This document shows positions 1 to 12,600 of a DNA stretch of 64,000 nt, in pieces. The position numbers and the translations under genes are program-made. The notes beneath the pieces are model-generated. The model did no database searches. It was not told the origin of the DNA and was given only the letters and a program-made list of their open reading frames with translations. Numbering within the stretch: the first letter of the stretch is position 1; each line of letters begins with the position of its first letter. Source of the stretch: Rhinopithecus roxellana (Eukaryota > Chordata > Mammalia > Primates > Cercopithecidae); assembly GCF_007565055.1 (NCBI RefSeq), contig NC_044557.1, positions 73,666,595 through 73,730,594 of the forward strand. The letters run 5' to 3'.

Positions 1-497
1 GAAGATTCATCTCAAAATTCAAATGCAAAACTTAAGTTTTCATCCACAGTCGTTAATTGTGACTTTAAAGAAGGAGAATGTTTGGATGCCTTTAGTATAT
101 AAAGCTTTGTGTAATGTTTATTGATTTACTTAATTCAGTTTAGGTTTTGAACATTTATTGGTAGTCTACCAGTTTCGAGTAAAGGCTTTAAACACCTGGA
201 TTTCAATCCTCCGTGTCCTTGAATAGGCTACTCATCCCAATTCCCCTTTCCAACTTTAACTCTCATGGGTGCTTCACACCCTGTGTTTCAGCTAAATCCA
301 CAATAACACTCCTAACCAAAGAGGCACTGCAATGCTTCTGTATGAGATCCTCTTGCTCCATCCAAACAAACAAACAAAAAATTACCCAGACCTTTAGATT
401 GTATTAGTGGTACTATGGGTCACAATTCTGTATATTGTAGACCTTTTTTATGTTTCTTAATGTGAAATAAAAAACATTTTGTTTGTTTGTTTCCCAG
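1..497 (+). other. Partial intron upstream of first visible exon
   Basis: AT-rich intronic sequence with no recognisable repeat. It ends in a GTTT-repeat pyrimidine tract and a TTTCCCAG acceptor. No exon of matching phase was seen here. Confidence 0.7.
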
Positions 498-689
498 GGC
501 ACAAAGGACATACCGTCATTCCACACAGCTCATTGCTAGACCCTTCTCATTGTACTCAGGAAGCTGAGTGGAGCATTGGGTTCCCTGGATCAGTCTGTGA
601 TGCTTCAGTCAGCTTTCACCGTTTAGCGTTCAACCAGCCTTCTCCAGTATCTCTGCTTGAAAAGGATGTGGTTCTTTCAGACTCTTTCG
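498..689 (+). CDS. PKHD1L1: PKHD1L1 coding exon 1 of window
   Basis: Acceptor TTTCCCAG at 490-497, donor GTAAGT at 690. The exon enters with two bases of a split codon and leaves with one base (phase 1 to phase 1, 192 nt). It encodes local residues 1-63: an extracellular segment with two cysteines (SHCTQ, GSVCD) and a hydrophilic C-terminal half. No domain signature is recognisable in this exon alone; identity comes from continuity with the next exons. Confidence 0.9.
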
Positions 690-3600
690 GTAAGTGTAAT
701 ATATTAGTTTAAACAACTAATTTAAATATATCTTCCTAAACTTTTGTCATCATCTTCTTGCATTGTTACTTGGTTGTTCAAACACTGCAGAAAGTATACT
801 ATTTATATTAGAGTCCAAGCAGGAAACAAATAATACTCTCAAAGTAGGTGTTTGAGAAGCATTTTATAAATGCAGAGGCTAGCACAGTATTCTGCTTATC
901 AAGAAACCTCCAGACAATATTATGATAGAGAGAAGGAATGTTGGCATAGCCCTTGGAGCAAGTAAAAATGTAGCAGTGTTTCTGCCACTCAAGACAGATG
1001 TTTTTGATTGTCCTTGCTGATTGAGATGGGATGGGGGAGCATTTTCTAGGTTAATAGCTGCCTACCAGGTGCCAGGGATTGTGGATTTACTGATTTGTTC
1101 CAGTAAAGGTACAGTACCTGTAACACCAGATATGCTTGACATCATTACCTGACTATGTTGCATTAATTTACTGTCATTGTTCATAATCCATCTGGCATTT
1201 GCACCAGCCAAACAAGCAAGCTAACTAAATAGGGATGTGGTGAAAATCCTGACTCTCACATTTCTTAATTCTTCAATCATGGCACTAATCTCTGCATTTC
1301 CCCACTACCCCCACCCCACCAGCAACTCGAGGATTTAAACTTGCTTCTATTTAATTAAGGGGGTGGTTCCTACCATCTTTGCCACCCCTAGAGTATAGAG
1401 TATCCACATAGTTCCTACTACTATATTTGACCCTGCTCCATTAGTTGGGGAACCAGTTTGGGAATTCTTCCAGTTACTAACTGTGTCTAGTGTCACTCTA
1501 CCTGACCTAACCCACCCTGACTGGCTCAGATCTATATCTCTATCTCTTTATCATTCCATCCATCATCTCTCTAGAAATTATTAGTTAAAATATCTATTTA
1601 TAATTAATCCACTCTCACAATATACACTGTTCTGAGGGACTGTAGATTCTGAAAAATGGAAAAAGCATTGATGAATCAAAGATTTGCTGAACAAAATCTT
1701 AATATCATCGTCAAATTTTTTTTTGCATTTTCTGGGTAAATCTAAATGATGCAATTTCTTGACAGCAATATGGAAAACTGTAATCATCAAGGTGTAAACA
1801 CATAATAAGGAATCATAAGTATAGAAAAAGAGTTTGATAACAGAATCCAAGTGCACTTATTTTTCTCTTATAGTGTCAATATTTACCATTTCCCATCAAT
1901 ATTGCAAATACTTTCATGTTACTTTAAAATGCTATCAATATTGTTGATTTTTCCCATTTAATGATATTTACAAAGTAGAGACTTGCCATTTAAAAATTTT
2001 AAACCATGTATCTCAATATAAACCAATTAAGATTTGAAAATGTTTAGCATAATTATACCAGCCACATGATAGCTGCTAAAATTACTTATGTCAAACCCAT
2101 CAGGACATGCTAGAATTTCGTTATTACACTCCATGTTGTCAGCTTCTCTTATTAAGACATTTCTTAGAAGAATTTCAACTTCTGTCCTCATTTCAAATGA
2201 ATCCAGTCTTTTAGATTTTATATATGATTCAGGAAGGTGGGTATTTCTGAATTTATGACATAATAGCTTTCTTGTCAAGTCTCTCTGTGCCCTTTAAGAA
2301 TTAAGATTTTTTATTTAGTTACTAAACTGAATACCTAGAGGGTAAGATCTACAAACTTATCTTTCTGACACCACAAGACTCATCACAGAACACTGTAAAT
2401 ACTAAGTACTCGGCAAGTGTTGCATTAAATGGAATTAGTTGCAATACTCAGACCAGATTGCAAATACTCAAACCAGATTTTATATATCTGTTTCCACTGT
2501 ACATTGTGGAACTGGAGAAATAACCATAACATATACCCATGACCCTACTGGACTCACTGTGAGACTAAGTGAAGACTCATCCATCACTTGCCCTTGATAA
2601 GCCCCTACTCTGGCTGGTGGGCCATGTTAGCATGTTAGCATTGGTGACTTCGAGGATTATTAGCATCAGTTTAGAGCTAGGATCTAGTAATATGGAAGGT
2701 CTGGTTATTTTTCTTTCCTTAGTATAATTGGTCACAGATATCTTTCACTCAGTGGTGAGGCTTTTGGTCTGTGAATTGGCTTGGATCTAGAAAATAGGTC
2801 AGAAGCAGTGAATTTCTACCTAGGTAATTTGAGTTAGACTTCTGCCATCTATGACCTCTATTAGTTTTCTTCCTATATGCATACCAAATATCACCTTAAT
2901 GTGCTACTCTCTATTTAATCTTTGGAATCTCAAGATCAATCAATCAATTATCACAGATTCCTGCAGGTCAGAACACTCTGATCAATCCTCTGCCCAGTGA
3001 CTATGGTGCTAATTAAATCCACCTTTATATCTAATGGTTAAGCACTGACTCCTGCCACTTTTAGATTCTGTTATTCCTACTGGGATCAAAAAACACAATC
3101 CCATGGCAGCATCCCCTACCAGCACTTCTGGCATTGAGAGAACAGCTACAATAGAACTCTTCAAAGGGCTAGTAAGGGGAAAATGCTATTGCCATTGCTG
3201 GCCCTGAAAAGATGAAGGGAAGGAGCAGTTACATGGACCCAGAAACAGAGCTGTATGAAGAAGGCTGCCTGAAAGAAGCTGTGCCCCTTGGTTGAGAGAT
3301 ACAAGAGCCCACCAAGATCCCCCTACATTCCCTAAGGGTAAGAGTCAAGGCAATAAATACCTCTCTTTCACCTTTCTCCTTCCCTCTCTTCTTTTTGCTG
3401 TGTTTCCTACTGTCCAAACCCAACTAGAAGCCAGAAGGCAAAGGAGCAGGTTAGAAAAGGGTGAAAAGTGAATCTACAGGAGAAAACATAAGTGTGCAGC
3501 GCCACTTCCATCATTCATTATGATGATATAAATTATTACATTTAATTTTAAAACTTTTTTCTAGTTTTTTCCCCCTGTGAATTAAAAGGATCATGTACCT

Positions 3601-6600
3601 GCTATCTGAGTAATAGCTATACCCACTGTCACAGTGCCTTAATAATATAAACCCAGAAACCATTGCTTTTCTTCTGATAAATAGATGTCCAGAATGGAAT
3701 GATGTTACTTAAACTTTTAAAGTCTGTGGTACAATAAAATATTTTAAACAAAATATCTATGAATGTTTCTTCCAAATAAAGCTGAAATAAAAGGTAACCA
3801 AAACATCAAGAGCAAATGAAGTTATTTTATCTAATGAACTGATGTTTTAGTATTTCCCATTGCTGTATCATAGAGTAGTTTCTTATTTAATCATCCTTTT
3901 ACATACTTTATGGCATACCTGTGAGTAAACTGAACATTAGCATTTTATTAAAACATGATTTAAGATACACTTTTACAGAAACGCAGAGATGTGCAAACTT
4001 CCTAAGTAAATTATTTTAAATATACAACATAATAAAGTATATATTCCTTTATTAATTTTTAAGCACTAACATTCAAATATCTAAGCTTTCAAATCTCTAA
4101 GCTTTCTTTTTATGGTCATTTTTAGTGGTGGTGAGGATTTTAGAAAGGAGCTTTTGTTTGCTTATTTGTTCATATTCTGGTTTTTTGATTCAGGAAATCT
4201 GGTTATTTCTGAATTTATAAGATTATAGCTTTCTTGTCAAGTTTCTCTGCACCCTTTGGTCTATTCCCTTCAAGAATTAAGATTTTTTATTTAGTTACTA
4301 AATGGTGACTACCTAGAAGTCAAGATCTACAAACTTATCTTTCTGACACCACAAGGCTCAACACAGAACATTGCAAATAGTAACTACTCAGCAAGTGTTG
4401 AATTAAATGGAATTAGTTGCAATACTCAGACCAGATTGCAAATAAGAGAAAACACTATGCCAGGCATTTTACTTCTGTATGTGAAAAAAAAAAATCAACT
4501 GTATAGTAAAGTACACTTGGCTACTTTGGTCTCCATTAAAGTCAAATAAAATTATTTACTTCTAAAATTTAAAAACAGAAAAAGATAACTTGTCCTGATT
4601 GTATACGTATGCTAAGTGAAACAAAAGTTTAAAAGTATACTAGGTTAGTGGGAAGTAAGGGGTTGCTATAACTTTATATATGTCCTTATATATCTTTATC
4701 AAAGCATCTCATGCATTATGGTGTATCTTCATGTAAATATATGTATGAAGTTATACCAGATGGCAAATTAACTTGAGACGCTAACTCTTAATGAGCCTAT
4801 TTTTAGAAAATATCAACTTCAAAGAGTTTATATTTCAGTCCAAGACACTTAAAACAGACATACTTGAAACGAGTGCAGCTTAAAAAATTAGGAAAAACGC
4901 AACTTACAAAAATGGAAATTTGTTTCACTTAAAAACTGAATTATTAAGAAATGTCAGGTTAAAATGCAATACCAAGCATCAGAAAACTTCACTGGAGGCT
5001 GGGTGCGGTGGCTCATGCCTGTAATACTAGCACTTTGGGAGGCCAAGGTGGGCAGATTACTTGAGGTTAGGAGTTTGAAACTAGCCTGGCCAACATGGTG
5101 AAACCCTGTCTCTACTAAAAATACCAGAAAAATTAGCCAGGTGTGGTGGCGCATGCCTATAATCCCAGCTACTCGGGAGACTGAGGCAGGAGAATTGCTT
5201 GAATCCAGGAGGTGGAGGTTGCAGTGAGCCGAGATCATACCACTGGACTCTAGCCTGGGTGACAGATCAAGACTCCATCTCAAGAAAAAAAAAAAAGAAA
5301 GAAAACATCAGTGGAATTTAGTTCTGCAAATCCAAGAGCAAATTCTAGAGTTTTTGGATGATTTTAATCAGCTCTTCTATGTTAACCATTCACAACAGAC
5401 TTTCTCAAAACTCAATAGCTTAAGCCTACAATCGTTTATTCTTAGGTGTCCAGAGGCTAGGTTGATTGATCTAGGCTGGGCTCTGCTGGGAGGCTCTGCT
5501 TCAGTATGAGACTTTGCTTCTCGCCAAGAGCTGAGCTCAGGTAACTCCACATGTACTCGTTCCAGGTGTCAGGCAAAGGGAGAGCAGTTTACCTGGGGGA
5601 GGCTTTTCTCTTTGTGAAGATAGAGGCTCAAGAAGTCAAGTCTCACTGAGCAAGCACTTTTCAAGCATTTGCTAGTGTCGGTTCCACTAATGTCCCATTG
5701 GCCAAGATCAACAAAGCAGGGAAGTCTACTTTGCCCTCAAGGAGAAGAGAGGAGTGGATATTTGCTGAACAATAATCCAATAATTATGACTAATCCAACT
5801 ATAGTCATAGTTCTTTTCATACTTTTCAGGATTTTTTGTTAGTGAAAGTCTTTGGTTCCTCTGCTCGTGAATCTTTTAAAACTAATACTAACTCATAAAG
5901 CATAGAAATTCATGAATTTGTTCTCTCACAACATTGGAATTTTGTTTGGCTTTACTTTGAAAAGTAAATGAATGACAGATTATTTTATAATCTTGCTTCT
6001 AGCTTCTTCCTCCTAAATTTTTAAAATAAGAGGTTGTTAATTTAATATACAATCCAACCTGAGATGAAAAGTAAAGGAAGGGGGAGAAAAATAGGGGCAA
6101 TTAATGAAAGAACTTTCCTTTATATTGTAAGAGAACTTTTCAAATCTTCTATTAAAGTTATCAGGCACTCTCTTGTGACTAAAGCATTACTAAATTATAC
6201 AGTTTTTCCCATAACAGGTAGTTCAGGTTCAAAGTTCTCATTCCTAAAATGTATATATCTTCATCAATGTTAAGTTATAAGTCTAGTTGTAGCCTTGTTC
6301 TTTAAGAACTCTAAATCAAAACTCCATTAAACTCAAACAAAACTATTTACTACTAAAAATTAATATGTGTTGTACAGATTTTAATGAGCTCAACAGATAT
6401 AGGAAACTAATAAAGAATCAGAGCTTATGTTTTTATATATTCTACATCAAGGATTCTGAATAAGTTCTTAAGGAATAAAAATGAAATTATGTTTAGATCA
6501 ATGATCTTTAAATAATTATATTAATATATTTAGGCACTTTCATTTTAGCAGTTGTAATTTCACAATGTTTCAAGTGTATCTCTCCCTAAGGAATAGAGGC

Positions 6601-9600
6601 TCCATCTCAATTCAAAATTCTAAGTTTGAAAGCATTTTACTTTCCAGTTGAATGTAATATTAATCATTTCAGTTCTTCAGTTAAATGAAGACATTTAGAA
6701 TATAAGTAATGAAATGCCATATTAATCTTTTTAAAGACTTTCATAGACTAAACCAATATTTGCTAAACCAACTAAACTAAACCAACATTTGCACTTGTTT
6801 ATAAAAGGAGGAGTTTATTAGAGGTAGAGATTACTATTATTTGCTTGTTCTATGTTCTCCTATAGGCACAAGCATTATTCCATTTCAGAAGAAACGACTG
6901 ACTCATATGTCTGGATGGATGGCTCTGATTCCAAATGCAAAACACATTAACTGGTATTTTAAAGGTGTGGATCACATAACCAACATTTCATATACATCAA
7001 CATTCTATGGATTTAAGGTAAAAATATTTATCTTCTAATGATTATAATTGCATATTACCCAAACACAGCCTACATCCTCATAATTACTCACACACATTGT
7101 CAGGCCAGAGGGACCTTTTATCACAAATTGACCTGTTGAAATCCTGCACATTCTTCACGAACCATTCTGAATCTAAGAAGTAAGCCAAAAAAAAAAAAAA
7201 ATTCATTTGAGAATCAGAAGTAAGCAATCTTTCTGCCACATTGCTGTAGTACTAAGCTTATTCCCCTGTCATTATTAGCATGATAATAACCTACCTTTAC
7301 TGAGTGTTTATGATATCTCAGGGATCAGCAGTTAAGAACTTTATTTTTTATGTCATGAAATAGATCAACCATACCTGAGGTCAAGAGTTCGAGACCAGCC
7401 TGACCAACATGGTGAAACCTTGTCTCTATTAAAAATACAAAAAAAAAAAAAAAAAAAAAAAAATAGCCAGGTGTGGTGGTGGGCACCTGTAGTCCCAGCT
7501 ACTTGGGGAGACTGGGGCAGGAGAACTGCTTGAACCCAGGAGGCAGAGGTTTCAGTAAACCAAGATCACCCCACTGTACTCCAGCCTGGGCAATAGAGGG
7601 AGACTCCATCTCAAAAAAAAAAAAAAAAAAAAAAAAAAGCCACTACCTAACTCTATCTAAATCTAACATTCTGTGAATATTTACTTTCTAATTTATATAT
7701 TAAAAAATGGTAGATAAAGTGGAAGCCCTCTGTATTTTTTACTCTCATCTCATTTCCCATTCTCCACCTCTAATGGTAGCCAGTATCCTGAATTGGATGT
7801 TTTCCATCTTATACATGTTCTTCCACTTATACTACACATTTGTGCAGCTTTTTAAAAAATATTTTTAAACATTATAGAAATAAAATATTGTCTACAATTT
7901 TATCTGTCAATTTTTTAAATAAAATATTTTCTAAATGTATGCATACATACACACATATCACATATATATGTGTGTATGCATATATATACACTATACATGT
8001 GTATACTTAATGTATATGTGTGTATATATACACACACACACAGGAGAGAGAGAGAGAGATCCTTTTGTTGCCTTAGTGACAGAACTAGCATTATTGTCAT
8101 AGACATGTAAAATGTTAATAAACAAAATAGAAATTCAAGACAAAAAACAAACTAAAGCCAAAACTTTTAAATCTTAATATAGGGGCTAACTATATGTCAT
8201 TAAAATTAATGTGTTATATGAAGAATATTAACATACAAGCCACATTTTTCTACAAACTTTTATAGGAAGAAGACTATGTAATTATATCACATAACTTCAC
8301 TCAAAATCCTGATATGTTTAATATTATTGATATGAGGAATGGTTCCTCAAATCCATTGAATTGGAATACTAGCAAGAATGGAGACTGGCACCTTGAAGCA
8401 AACACTAGTACTCTATATTACTTGGGTATGTGTCATTAGGCAGAAGAGATATTTTATCTGATGCTTTGTCTAAAGGATGAGAAAAATTGCTTAATAAACA
8501 AATGTGTTGTACAGTGCTTAATATATACAGGATTCAATAAATGTTTGCTGAATGGAAAAACTGGAGAAAATAATTATTCTTGAAAAGGATTTGAGTCGAA
8601 TTAAGAACTTTCATTTTATGTTGAAGGTGGCACCAGCACGCTTACACATTGACAGTTTTATTTCATGGACTTAGAATGAATACAATGGAAGCTGGTATAT
8701 ATTTTGTTTCCATTTTTATTATTTAATTATTTGGAAAATTAAAATATGTAAGAATAAATTTTAATTAAATTCTAAAGCATTCATTTTTATCAAAATATTT
8801 GACTATGTATGTCTTTATAATATGTACATCGTCAGAATTTCTCCACATCTCTTCCATACATATGAATTATAATTCAAGTTACTACTTTAAGAACATTTTC
8901 CAAAATACCATAATTTTGTTTACATTCAAGTACTTTGGTCACTATGTTCATTTCACCCATTTTTACTTTTTACTTCACTTTCAGTGTCAGGAAGAAACGA
9001 CCTTCATCAGAGTCAGCCCATTTCTGGGAACCTGGACCCTGATGTGAAAGACGTTGTTATTAATTTCCAAGCTTACTGTTGTATTCTCCAGGATTGCTTT
9101 CCTGTACATCCCCCATCAAGAAAACCAATTCCCAAGAAGCGACCAGCCACATATAAGTATATAGGCCTTTTGTAGTTGATACCCTCCAATATCTCTTAAC
9201 ATAATCCTTTTCACATGTCACTCCTGGGTGAAATAATAATGCTTTACTTCTGCACAATGTCTTGTAGGTTACAAAGTACTTTCACACTCATTGCTTTGCT
9301 TGAGCCTTACAAAAACCTTCATAAGAAAATGAGAAAGTCTTACAAAAATTATGTGTGAAAGTTACTGGTAACCTCACAGTTGCAGAATGTTAGATTTAGA
9401 TTATTAGACCTGGCCCAATTCCTTTATTATATAGATGAGAAAGCTGACACCCAGTGAACATAGGTGCATTACCTGAGTAACAGATCACTGATGCACATCC
9501 AGTACAGCACCAGAAACTAAGTCTCCTTGAGAATCCAATGCTTTCTTAGCAGGTGCTGTCTCTAGAATAACCATCGTGGTCAAATTTCATAATAGAACTT

Positions 9601-12600
9601 AGTTAATGTTCTTTCAAATATATTTTAATTCTTCTAGTTAAAAACAATATTTCTATCTTTGTAACTTATGTAGCTCTTTACCTTTATTTCTCATGTGGAG
9701 CATCACTTTCTACCTTGTTTTAGAGTACTTACTGGACATGATGGTACTAGTACATTCAGTATTAGTCTTTAAGACCCTGAAAGGCATCATCCTGATTTGA
9801 TGTATATTTGCATCCCTTATGGACAATACTACTGATAAAAAATGATGATGATGCTAAAAGCTAACATTTAGTGGGCACTGAATAGCCCACTACTATGTAA
9901 CAGGTACAACTCAATGATAATTATTAGATGAATTACATTTCAAAATAAATAGATACTGTAAAGGTTATTGTACAAAAGAACAAAAATTGAATTTGTTTAT
10001 ATATTCATTAAACCACTAAAAAAAATTATTGAGTATCCACTATGTGCCAGGCATTTTTGATTCAATTATAAACAACATAGATGTGATCCTGATCTCATTA
10101 TACTCATATTCAATCCAAAGAGATGACAAAACAAGCAAATGAACAAACAAAAAGGTAAACAGAAGATAAAGTATGTAAGTGTGAGTTGGGATAAATGTTA
10201 TAAAAAGAACGGATATGGGGCTTGGACAGAGAGCAATATGGCAGGGACAGCCTTTGGGTGGGGTGGTTAGCACCCTCAAGGAGGGGTTATTCCAACTGCA
10301 ACCCAAAGGGTGAAGAAGACCTCACTGAGTGAAGGGTAGGAGAGACCTAGGGAGCAACTTGTGCAGGTGTCCTGACATAGCAAGGGTGTGGCATGTCCAA
10401 GAATGGAGAGAGAATCATCAAGGCCCTTATGCATTCTAAGGTAGATATAATTATTAAATATTTAATTAACATTTATTATGACTACTATAACAGATTTAGA
10501 TTGCTCTAGGCCAGAATGTGATAAAGGTAAATTACGATAAACTACGTATATATGCCATGGTATAGTTTTTCTTTCTTCCCACGGTATGAATTTTCCTTAC
10601 TGGAAATAGTTATAATTGGATTGATTAATTTGTATTATTCAACTAGCTATGAATCATACAAAACAAAACAGTATCTTGACCCAGAAGTGCTACCTCAGGA
10701 TTAAAACAGAAGGCTCAAGCTATATAACTTAATGCTTACTTTAAGTGGGCTTTGTTGATCGTTAACAATGGGAAATAAGAAGAAGGGGAATGCATAACAT
10801 GATTATTGATAGTGAGTGATGGTATGGATAAGAATGAAGGGCTATGATTGTGAATGTTTTCCAGTGGGAAAATATCACCAATTTTTTAATAATATCCTTC
10901 ATAAAAATTTGCATTAAAAGGTATTTTCTAGAAGGCATAGTGATGAAAACTGAAGGCTGGCTGTCCTCCCATGCACTTTACAAAATTATTTCGATTTAAT
11001 CTAGCCTTCACTTTGGAAACAGATCTGCCACCCCCATCCCAGGCCAGGAGCTTAATGGCATTGGTGCATCCTTGTCAATTCAGAGACCATTCTTCTACAC
11101 CTTTTTTCACAGAATCTAGCCAACTATATCCTCTACCCCCACTCCCCATGAAATAGCCCATGTGTCAAACGTCTTTAAAAGGACAAAGCATGCATTTCTT
11201 TTTTCTTCTCCACCATGTAAAATCTTATGGGGAAATGGAATGGTTTACATTTTAGATAAAATTAGGTAGGGTATATAACAACAAGTCATAATTCACAGAA
11301 TTATTTCTCTTCTCTTTTCAGTTTATGGTCAAATGATTCTTTTTGGCAATCATCACGAGAAAATAATTATACTGTACCTCACCCAGGGGCAAATGTGATT
11401 ATACCTAAAGGTAAATACATAAACACAAACGAATAAAATGTTTGTTTTATGTAATATTAACAGTATGGCAGCGTAGATGTCACAGTTAGGTTTCCACTTT
11501 TATCAGCACACTTTGGTGAAAGAGCAAGTGTGGAGAAGTGGACTCTATTAATGCATCCTGGATACTAAACCTAGCCTTCTGGGGTTTCTGTGGATTTAAA
11601 CCTGACCATTAATTAACAAGAGTAGAATTTCTGGGAGAGATAGGAATCAGGTATTATACGAAAAGATATTTAATAAACTTACTCAAAACCAGGACTCACT
11701 GATAAGCTTGTCAATGTTTTGCTATAGGTTGTAGTTTATGGACTATGTTATATTTCTTAAAGTATTGTTTTATAGGAACATGGATTGTAGCTGACATAGA
11801 TATGCCATCAATGGAAAGACTCATTATTTGGGGGGTTCTAGAACTGGAAGATAAATACAATGTAGGAGCTGCAGAATCTTCTTACAGAGAAGTTGTTTTG
11901 AATGCTACCTACATATCACTGCAGGTAAGAGTGAGGGCCTTATAGTTTATATCTTTATTAATCTAATTCTAAAAGGTATATTTACTCAAATAATAAGAAG
12001 GAAGCATATTCAATTGGTGTGAATAAAAAGCACAACTGGCTCTAGCCCATTAAATGCGAGTCTCAGGTAAGTCCAGTATATTTTGTTCTCCTTTAAATTA
12101 CGAACTAAACATTTCGTAGGAGTAGTTATTATGGGATTCTTGAGTTTGCAGTTAGCCCAGTTTCAATTCTGTATAGAATATCTATGTCATTATGAGGTCA
12201 GGCTTAACCAACAGCTTGTTCCAACAAAGAGTCCTAGGAGTTCTGAAAATATTAAAAGAATTTAAGGCTTTTGTTTTTTAAAGAAAACAAACAGTATTTA
12301 AAAAAAAAAACAAAGGGACATAAGTGGAATTATGAAAGCAAGAGAAAATAAATCAAAATGTTACAGTTATTCGAAACAATCCCCACATTCCTTGTAAACC
12401 CCGGATGGCCTTGAACCTGTACCAGCTTAATCAGCTCGATTGTTCTGTCAGTCTTGTAATATTGTTTATGAAAAAGAATAGCTTAGCCAAAAAGCTATTA
12501 AGCATCATTAAAATAATAAGTAGTTAGAATTATTATTATTTCTTTGAGAGAAGGAATAAAGTCCAGAAACTTGGTTATTAATATTTTGAAAGTGCATCAT

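Larger units (their letters stand above)
690..6865 (+). other. Intron 1 (6.2 kb)
   Basis: Contains a probable old ERV-derived stretch (about 780-3480), a local direct duplication (2226-2465 and 4187-4445), one AluS-like element and a diverged repeat at 5430-5720. The remainder, 5721-6865, is AT-rich with nothing recognisable. Confidence 0.8.
7018..8265 (+). other. Intron 2
   Basis: Holds a 5'-truncated Alu (7372-7638), an L1M-like AT-rich stretch (about 7735-7930) and a composite TA/CA/GA microsatellite (7937-8060). Confidence 0.8.
9157..11321 (+). other. Intron 4
   Basis: Contains MIR-like (9270-9550, 9838-9910) and L2-like (10010-10440) fragments. The region 10440-11321 shows nothing recognisable. 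Confidence 0.7.

Noticed and set aside
4954..5283. 109-codon open frame on the minus strand
   Set aside because: It is the antisense of an Alu and reads the usual Alu pseudo-protein (LSPRLESSGMISAHCN). No gene context.
6841..7038. ORF start upstream of exon 2 taken as a translation start
   Set aside because: It is intron read-through before the CCTATAG acceptor. The frame only becomes coding at 6866.
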